From: Aquimarina litoralis
GTDB taxonomy: Bacteria; Bacteroidota; Bacteroidia; Flavobacteriales; Flavobacteriaceae
Reading direction: 5' to 3'
Assembly: GCF_019295435.1 (NCBI RefSeq)
Contig: NZ_WEKL01000022.1
Coordinates: 10,179-54,148 of the forward strand
Length of the DNA: 43,970 nucleotides
In this document: one piece after another, positions 18,701-26,900 of the stretch
How positions within the stretch are numbered: position 1 is the first letter of the stretch
Layout: each line of letters begins with the position of its first letter
Notes under the pieces: generated by a model
Database searches by the model: none
What the model saw: the letters and a program-made list of their open reading frames with translations, nothing else
What the model was told of the DNA's origin: nothing
Position numbers and translations under genes: made by a program

Positions 18701-20941
18701 GCATTAAATGCACAAAATTATGATGATATTTCTGGTGATGGTCAAGTGCCTACGGAATTAATTGAAACGATTACCTCCTTAACAGTTGACAATGAAAGTA
18801 TCACAGACCTTACTGGAATTGAAGATTTTGTAGCATTGACTACTTTGAATATAACAGAGAATATTTTTACAACGCTTGATTTGTCGAATAATACAAATTT
18901 AACTTCTCTTGAGGCTAATTCTTGCGGATTGACTAGCCTTGATATTTCACAGAATAATAAGTTAGAGGAGCTCACAGCATATTCGAATGAGCTGACCACA
19001 TTGGATACTAGTAATAATGCGGCATTAAAATCTTTAACGATGTATTCAAATAATATTACAACTTTGGACTTATCTTCTAATACTGCTTTAGAGTTGGTAG
19101 AAGTTTATGATAATGATTTGACTCAGCTGAACGTTCAAAATGGCAATAATAGTCAAATCCTTACATTCGACGCTACAGGCAATAGTAATTTATCCTGTAT
19201 TCTGGTAGATGATATTACATATAGTACATCCAATTGGACAGATATTGATGGACATACCTCCTTTAGTGATACACAATGCGAGGCTTACACAACTATTCCA
19301 GATAGTAATTTCGAAACTGCCCTAAATAGCTTAGGATACGACGATATACCAGGAGACAACCTTATACCTACAGATTCAATAGCTTCCGTGACAAGGTTAG
19401 AGGTGGGTAATTTGGATATTGCCGATCTTACTGGTATAGATGATTTTACAAGTCTCACATATTTAGATGTTCGTAATAATGATTTAACAGAGCTCAGTTT
19501 ACCTAATAATTCTGCTATCGATACCTTATATGTGCAAGGAAATAAGTTAACCTCATTAGATATTACAAATAATCCAGAGATTATCAAATTAGATTTTAAT
19601 GGAAACAGTCTGACTAGTATTGATCTCTCTCAAAATGTAAACTTAGAGGATGTTGATGGTTATAAAAATAGTCTAACAGAACTGGATATTACGAATAACA
19701 CGGCTTTAAGGGAAATCTATGTATTCGATAACAATTTAACTAGTATAAATACTTCTAATAATATTGCTTTAGAAACACTATATATATATCAGAATGAAAT
19801 TAGCAATTTGGATGTATCGAATAATACGAATCTACTGGCCTTGTCTTGCCGCAGCAATAATTTAACATCGCTGGATTTAAGTAACAATAGTCAATTAGTA
19901 TATCTAGCAGCATTGTCAAATGCTATCGAAACAATTGATATTTCTAATTCGATATCGCTTGAAACACTTTTTATATATGACAATAATTTAACTGCGTTAG
20001 ATGTAAGTAATAATGTACAGTTAAAATACTTATTGTGTCAAAATAATGATATTACTACAAGTCTAGACTTAAGTACTCATACGTTACTGGAACAGCTGAA
20101 CATTAGTAACAACGGCATAACAGGTTTGAACTTACAAAATGGTAATAATACAAATATTTCCACATTAGAAATTTCTGGCAATCCAGATTTGTACTGTGTA
20201 CAAGTTGATGATGTAGATTATGCAAATACCAATTTTACTGGTAAAGATGCCCAAACTACGTTTAGTACTCTTTGTGATGGCGTGTCTGTATCGTTGACAG
20301 TTGTTTTAGAAGGAGCTTTTGATCTTGGTGGCAGCGGTAGTGATATTCTTATGCATGACGATCTAAGAGATAATGGTGTATTGCCTACGACTTCTCCATA
20401 TGAAGATGCCATTACCGTTAGCGCTTCGGTTTTTGATGTAACTGGTAGTACTGCAGTAGTAGATTGGGTACAAGTGCAATTAAGAAATTCTGAGGATATT
20501 AGTGAAATTTTAGCTTCGAAATCTGCTTTATTATTACGAAATGGAACAATCGTAGATTATGATGGTGCTTCTGAGGTCGGAATTGACGCAACAGAAGGCG
20601 ATTATTATGTGGCTGTAGCACATAGAAATCACTTAACTATTGGATCTAGTACCGTTCATTCCTTGTCTACTAATACCACACTTACATTGGATATGACTAC
20701 GGACACCAATGTGCTAAATGCTGCTAACGCCCTAAATGATATGGGTGATGGCTATTATGCGATGCCGTCAGGAGATTATGATGGTAACGGTCAGCTACAA
20801 AACTCGGATGTTAGTGCTATTATTAACCTTCTAGGAGGTTCTGGCTATAGCGAAGCCGATCTGGATATGAATGGACAAGTACAAAATACAGATATCAACA
20901 ATTTATTAAACCCCAATATCGGAAAAGGAGAGCAATTTTAA
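15731..20941 (+). CDS. Secreted metzincin-like protease with LRR modules and dockerin-like C-terminus
   Basis: 1736 residues. Signal peptide ending near GYGQ (about 21); an NTR-like N-terminal region (EASVIVEGKVISSNSYW, YKNFKG); an IPT/TIG domain (about 191-283, VLTITGTNFGSSTGSVGF); a zinc protease domain (about 290-475) with HELGHAHQLGH, giving zinc ligands H425, H429 and H435 and catalytic E426, followed by a Met-turn LIMHYN (M443). The usual Gly at motif position 8 is Gln. Next come an Ig-like domain (about 490-580), four LRR modules each opening with IPDxNFExAL and closing with a CILVDDxxYSxxNW segment, and a C-terminal region (about 1517-1736) ending in two dockerin-type calcium loops, DYDGNGQLQNSD (from 1682) and DLDMNGQVQNTD (from 1710). 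There is no canonical T9SS PNP sorting motif. The 2809-aa gene follows after 38 bp, so they are probably co-transcribed. Confidence 0.88.
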   Translation: MKKHVCLLLLFIISSVIGYGQGCSALIEPVSLEQRIMEASVIVEGKVISSNSYWDSDRQNIYTVHQIESYKNFKGTSTSIVKVVTSGGQIGENIQITSSAANLSKGITGIFFLKDFRKDLKVSDNLLEMVGAVQGLVKYNKVSNEASDVFFKYTSIEDDLYYRVQKTTKRRYTQLKERPLRQQKRAALATPIIYSFSPLSATAGTGTVLTITGTNFGSSTGSVGFSNANDGGTTYTYALDSQILSWSNTEIQVEIPYLAGTGSITVIDTDNDSEVTTVPLTIAYSHLNATSGTVDYPSTLQDDNGSGGFTFEYHTDFDTSDAKTYFEDAFELWNCESGINFSFGSTTSTDESIADGINVVRFDNGSELSTGVLGQVTTRYLGSCGTTNRAIANEIDITWNDSTNWYYGSGDPSASQYDFKTVALHELGHAHQLGHVIDTDLIMHYNLGAGENRYSIGTDDVDAAVYTMSIFEQSPGCSVTAMSSSVFCCDDIAISSHPQDATVGENGSIQFSVTASGNDTTSWFSSADGNSWTMLSDDSVYSGTSTATLTLTNVPSSYNGLFYRAYLENACSEFLNTDQATLTVYEYTAIPDTNFESALEALGYDDVSGDGQVPTYLIETVTSLDVQYSSISDLTGIEDFTALEYLQVRNNSLTTLDVSANTALVSIACRDNGIATLDVSNSPNLISIYGAYNNLTEIDLSNNPLLEALAVRNNSLTTLDLTKNTALNEINVRNNSLTSLDLRNGANTNLTSHNFNGNSNLSCILVDDADYSTTNWTNVEATTSFSDNEYCRYTAVPDSNFEAVLETLGYDDISNDGQVPTALIENVTSLAIPENNIEDTTGIEDFVSLTTLEFYQSGVISLDLSNNTLLETISITDNPLTSINISGLINLRELVLVQTDITSIDVSSNTSLVVLDISDNPLLSSVDVRNGNNSNFTSFDATNTTSLTCIRVDDADYSNTNWSGNIDSDASFTETEYCIYTAIPDANFEAALNAQNYDDISGDGQVPTELIETITSLTVDNESITDLTGIEDFVALTTLNITENIFTTLDLSNNTNLTSLEANSCGLTSLDISQNNKLEELTAYSNELTTLDTSNNAALKSLTMYSNNITTLDLSSNTALELVEVYDNDLTQLNVQNGNNSQILTFDATGNSNLSCILVDDITYSTSNWTDIDGHTSFSDTQCEAYTTIPDSNFETALNSLGYDDIPGDNLIPTDSIASVTRLEVGNLDIADLTGIDDFTSLTYLDVRNNDLTELSLPNNSAIDTLYVQGNKLTSLDITNNPEIIKLDFNGNSLTSIDLSQNVNLEDVDGYKNSLTELDITNNTALREIYVFDNNLTSINTSNNIALETLYIYQNEISNLDVSNNTNLLALSCRSNNLTSLDLSNNSQLVYLAALSNAIETIDISNSISLETLFIYDNNLTALDVSNNVQLKYLLCQNNDITTSLDLSTHTLLEQLNISNNGITGLNLQNGNNTNISTLEISGNPDLYCVQVDDVDYANTNFTGKDAQTTFSTLCDGVSVSLTVVLEGAFDLGGSGSDILMHDDLRDNGVLPTTSPYEDAITVSASVFDVTGSTAVVDWVQVQLRNSEDISEILASKSALLLRNGTIVDYDGASEVGIDATEGDYYVAVAHRNHLTIGSSTVHSLSTNTTLTLDMTTDTNVLNAANALNDMGDGYYAMPSGDYDGNGQLQNSDVSAIINLLGGSGYSEADLDMNGQVQNTDINNLLNPNIGKGEQF
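17490..20276 (+). repeat. Four LRR modules in the 1736-aa protein
   Basis: Each module opens with an IPDxNFExALexLGYDD cap, contains several 21-residue leucine-rich repeats of the LTSLDLSNNTxL type, and closes with a cysteine-containing CILVDDxxYSxxNWT segment and a second cysteine. The same module occurs nine times in the next gene. Confidence 0.85.
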
Positions 20942-20979
20942 TACTAACCCTTCCCTATTAAACTTTTAAACCCCTTACT

Positions 20980-23900
20980 ATGAAAAGAAATTATCTTTTA
21001 TTACAATTCGTATGCTTCATTGGTATCATGACTGGTCATGCACAAAATACCAGTATCCCAGATGCTAATTTCGAGGCGTACCTAGAAACTATTATTACAG
21101 ATGATGTTTCAGGAGATGGGCAAGTACCTACCTCAGAAATTGAAAACCTCACTTCTCTAGATGTAAGAAGCTTGAATATTAGTGACTTAACGGGTATTGA
21201 AGATTTTGTAGCCTTAGAAACATTATACTTTAGTGATAACAACATAAGTACCGTTGATTTTTCTAACCTAACAGCGCTAAAAACATTGTGGGGTTTAGCA
21301 AATAATCTGACCTCACTAGATCTTACCAATAATACGGCATTAACAGATATACGAATTGAGGAAAATAGTATTACTTCCTTAGATGTAAGTAATCAAGCAG
21401 CTTTGGTCATTTTACAGGTAAACGATAATGAACTAACTACGGTAGATATAAGCAACTCAACTTCATTAGTGCGATTCCGTGCGTATGGCAACCATTTAAC
21501 GAGTGTAGATTTAAGCAATCATGGTTCGGTTACCCAAATCCAGGTACAGAATAATGAATTAACGTATTTAAATATGCAAAACGGAAACAATACGAATGTA
21601 TCCAAGTTTGTGGCTACTGGTAATGATGAATTGAATTGTATTCTGGTAGATGACGAAGATTATAGTACCTCAAACTGGACAGATATAAGCACTCAAACCT
21701 ATTTTAGTGATACGGATTGTACTCAATATACATTGATCCCAGATCCTAATTTTGAACTTGCTTTAGACGGATTAGGCTATGATAATGAACCTAGTGATGG
21801 ACGAGTACCAACAGCTAATATTGAAGGAATTACTTCTTTAAATGTTAGTGGTGATGGAATTGAAGATTTAACAGGTATTGCTGATTTCGCTGCTTTACAA
21901 ACATTGAATGTTGCTACAAACGAATTGACGTCTTTAGATCTTTCGAGTAACACGAATCTAAGCACATTAACTGTTAGTAATAATGTAGATTTAGCAAGTA
22001 TAGATGTATCAGGATGTACCCTGTTAGAGAGTATTACTGGGGCGAGCAATGCATTTGCTACCATAGACGTATCAGCTAATACAGCATTAACATCATTATC
22101 CATCACTGATAATGCATCTTTTTCTAGTATTGATTTGAGTACAAATACAGCTTTAACCTCCATTGTATTAAGCAACTTAGAGACTTTAGAAAGTGTAGAT
22201 CTAAGTAATAATACAAGTTTAGCAACGGTTCAAGTAGATTACAATACTGCCTTATCTTTTTTAAATGTAAAAAATGGAGCCAATACAACTATCACTAGTT
22301 TTATAGCAAATAATAATGCTAGTTTAACATGTATTTTAGTAGATGATGTAAGCTATAGTCAAACGAATTGGACAACAGTTGATGACATTTCGTATTATAA
22401 TGATACTGACTATTGTGAGTATACAGCGATTCCAGATGCAAGTTTTGAAAATGCGTTAGGTGCATACGATGATATTGCTAACGACGGACAAGTACCTACA
22501 GCACTGATTGAAACTATCACCGGTTTAAGCTTGGGTTCAAATACCATTTCAGACCTAACAGGTATCGAAAATTTTATTGCTTTAAAAACACTACATATCG
22601 CAAGTAATGATATTACTTCACTAGATCTATCCAATAATAGTAATTTAACCAGTGTAGAAATTAGCCTGAATGAGAGCTTAGAAAGTATAGATCTTTCAGG
22701 ATTATCAGCATTAGAAACTTTTGTAGCGACATCTAATGCATTGTCAATGATTGATTTGTCAGCAAATACGGGATTAACTTCATTAACGTTGAGTGATGAA
22801 GATAATTTAGATGAAATAGATTTGACTACCAATGTAAACTTAACAAGTGTACAAATAGACTATAACACAAATTTATCGAGCATAAATATCAAAAATGGTG
22901 TAAATACAAGTATTACCAATTTTGTAGCCAATAATAATGATAATTTGACTTGTATTTTAGTGGATGATGTAGATTATAGTACTACCAATTGGACAAGTAT
23001 TGATAATACAACTTTTTATAGTAGTACCTATTGCGAATATACAGCGATACCCGATGCGAATTTTGAAACTGCACTAAGTAGTTATGATGATATTTCTAGT
23101 GATGGACAAGTACCAACAGAATTAATTAAAGATATTACGACTTTAAATGTAAGAAATAAGTCTATCGCCGATTTAACAGGTATTGAAGATTTTACGGCTT
23201 TAGAAGAGCTCAATGTAAACGATAATGATTTAACAACATTGGATGTTTCTAATAACGTAAATCTAAAGAAACTACAAGTAAGAGATAATGTAAATTTAAG
23301 TAGTATAAATGTTTCAGGATGTACTTTGTTAGAAGAATTCGTTGCTAGAGATAATGCATTTGCGACGCTTGATCTAACATCAAGTCCAGAATTGCATACA
23401 TTATTTATCCTATTTAATGATGCTTTTACTAGTATTGATTTAAGTAATAGCACAGCATTATCTTCAGTTACTTTAAGTGCCCTTGGAAATTTAGAGAGCT
23501 TAGACTTTCAAAATTGTCCTAATCTAACTTCAGTGCAAGCTGATAATAATTTGAGTCTATCTTACATAAATGTTCAAAACGGAGCGAACACAAGTATTAC
23601 ACGTTTTTCTATAGGAAGTAATGATAGTCTTACTTGCGTGTTAGTAGATGATGCAGCATATAGTACAACAAACTGGTCATCGATTCCTGATGGAGCCAAT
23701 TTTACAGATACCTATTGTTTATATACCTCAATTCCAGATGCGAATTTTGAAACAGCTTTGGAAACTTTAGGATATGATGATATTTCTGGAGATGGTCAAG
23801 TACCAACAGGATTGATTGAAACGATTACCGATTTAGATATCAGTAGTAACGGTATTACCAATTTAACAGGAATAGAGGATTTTATAGCTTTAATAAATTT

Positions 23901-26900
23901 GGATGCTAGATCCAACGATTTAACATCCATAGATTTGAGTAATCAAACCTTATTGGAAACGTTAGATGTAGCTTCTAATGATTTAACTTCGATAACTTTA
24001 CCAACAAATGGCAGTATTACTTCTATTGAATGTAATGATAATAGAAGTTTAGCCAGCTTAGATTTCAATGGAAACACAAAAATTGAAACGATTCGAGCTA
24101 ATTATACCGCATTTGAAAGTATTGATGTTTCTGCATTAACAGAACTGGATAGATTGATTTTAGAGAACAGTGCAATTACCAGTTTAGATCTTTCAGCAAA
24201 TACAAAACTCACCTATTTAAATGTTTCATATAGTGCATTAGAAAACTTAGATTTAAGTAATAACCCAGCTTTAGAGTATTTGTATGCGACTCATAATGAT
24301 ATCATTTCTTTAGATGTTACGAATAGTAGTTCGCTATTATATTTATTTGCTAATAACAATGCAATAACTAATATTGATCTAAGCAACAATCCTTCGTTAA
24401 TATTCTTATGGTTAAACGACAATCAATTAACAGAATTGTCTATTGAAAATAATACGCAAGTACAAGAGTTTTCTATTGCTAACAATTCCATTTCAGCTAT
24501 AGATGCAAGCAACAACACGAAGTTAGAATGGTTTATAGCAAACGACAATGATTTAACCCAAGTTGATTTAAGTAATAATTCTAAAATAACACTCATCAAT
24601 GTTTCCAACAATAGCCTAACTACATTGGATGTGCAAAATGGAAACAATGAAAATATAACCTCTTTTGCTGCAGATGGAAACGCAAGCTTAACCTGTGTCT
24701 TGGTAGACGATGCTATCTATAGTACTACCAATTGGACTACGATTGATGATCAAACTAGTTTTACGGATGAATATTGCGAATACACTCAAATTCCAGATGT
24801 AAATTTTGAAGCAGTATTATACGAATTAGGATACGATGATATTTCGGGAGATGGACAAATACTTACAGAAAATATTATTGGAATAACGGAGTTAGATGTG
24901 AGTTCTAAAGAAATAAGTGACTTAACCGGAATTGAGAATTTTAGAGCGTTGGAAGAACTAGAAGCGAATTCAAATACAATTGCTGAAATAGACTTAAGTA
25001 AAAACACTGCTTTAAAAGATCTAGATCTAAGAGCTAATAGTTTAACAAACTTAGATCTCTCTACAAATACTAATTTGGAAGAACTTGCTGTTGATGATCT
25101 TAATTTTACATCAGATCTTGATCTTTCTAACAATACGAATCTAACTCGAATATCTGCCGAAGACACCAATTTAACAAGCTTAGATCTTTCTAATAATACA
25201 GCCTTAGTAACCATTGAATTAGATGGAAGCCCAATTTCAACATTGAATATAACTGGCTTAACACAATTAACAACATTGAGTATTGCTAATACAGGAATGG
25301 AAAGCATTGATCTTTCAAGTAATACAGCCTTAGAATATTTCTATTTTGATGGTTGCGAGTTTGATACACTTGACTTTTCAAACTTAGCTAGTTTAAGTAT
25401 TGTCTCAGGAGATAGTGATAATTTGGTTTCAGTAACTTTACAAGGGAACGAAGCATTACAAAATTTCCAAGTGAATAGTGATGCGTTAGTATCTCCAGAT
25501 TTTAGCGAAGCAGTAAACTTAAATTATGTCAGCATTATAGGAGCAGAATTGGGTGACTTAGATTTGAGTAATAACACCGTACTTACCAGAGTGCAATTGC
25601 TCAATACCAATGTAACCAGTCTTGATATGCGAAATATTGATCTTTCACAAATTACACAGTTTAATTTGAGTGGTAATGATGAATTGAGTTGTATTTCTGT
25701 AAGCGATGTGGAATATGCAGAAGCTAATTTTAGTAGTGATTATACCTATGATGATGATTGTTTTTATACCTCAATACCAGATGCGAATTTTGAAGCAGCA
25801 CTTTCATCATATGATGATATTGAAGGAGATGGAAAAATACCTACAGCTACTATTGCAACAATTACAGAGTTATCAATAAACGTAAAATCGATTTCAGACT
25901 TAACAGGTATTGAGGATTTTACTGCCTTAATATCACTACGAGCAAGTACTAATAGCATAACAGAAGTTGATCTTTCAAATAACATTTATTTGGAGACTTT
26001 GGCTATGTATGACAATCAACTTACAGAATTAGACCTAACTAATAATCCTGAAATAGATTACATAGATATAGAAGGAAATCAATTAACAACTTTAGATCTT
26101 TCTGCTAATACCAAACTTACTGATTTAAGAGCATATGATAATCAATTTACGAGTTTAGACCTATCAAATAACATCTTATTAGAAAAGGCGTATCTTCATA
26201 ATAATGGAATGGAAAGTTTGAATCTTTCAGGACTAACAGTATTGGAAGAGTTGTACTTAAGGGATAATAATTTGACTAGTATCGATATAAGTGATAGTGC
26301 TAATTCTTTAAAGAATATCGGTTTAAATGATAATCCTCTATTAACTTCTCTTGATGTTAGTAATATGACAAGCCTAGAATATGTAGAATGTGAAAACTGT
26401 ACGGCGTTAACTTCAATTTTATTAGAAAATAACACCAATTTATATGGCTTGACTGTAGATGGTGCTTTAATTACGGAGTTAGATGTAAGTTCGGCGACTA
26501 GTTTGCGATATTTAACTGTTACAGGAACCACACTTACCTATTTAGATTTATCAAATAATCCCTCATTATTAGAAGTATTTGCCACAGATGGACAGCTAAC
26601 CAGTATCAATATGAAAAATGGAGGAAATACGAATATTAATGAATTTGAAATTACAGGAAACCCCGATTTAACTTGTGTGCGAGTGGATGATGTTGCGTAT
26701 AGCACAACGAATTGGACGTTAATAGATGATCAAACCAGTTTCACGGATGGTTACTGTAGATATACGGCAATTCCTGATGCTAATTTTGAAGCTGCTTTGA
26801 GTAGTTATGATGATATTTCTGGAGACGGACAAGTGCCAACTTCCAATATTGAATCGATTACCAATCTATCTATTGGAGCCGCATCTATCTCAGATGCAAG

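Noticed and set aside
16012-20412. Antisense open frames opposite the protease-LRR gene
   Set aside because: Shadows of the repeated sense codons; the sense frame has motifs and a signal peptide.
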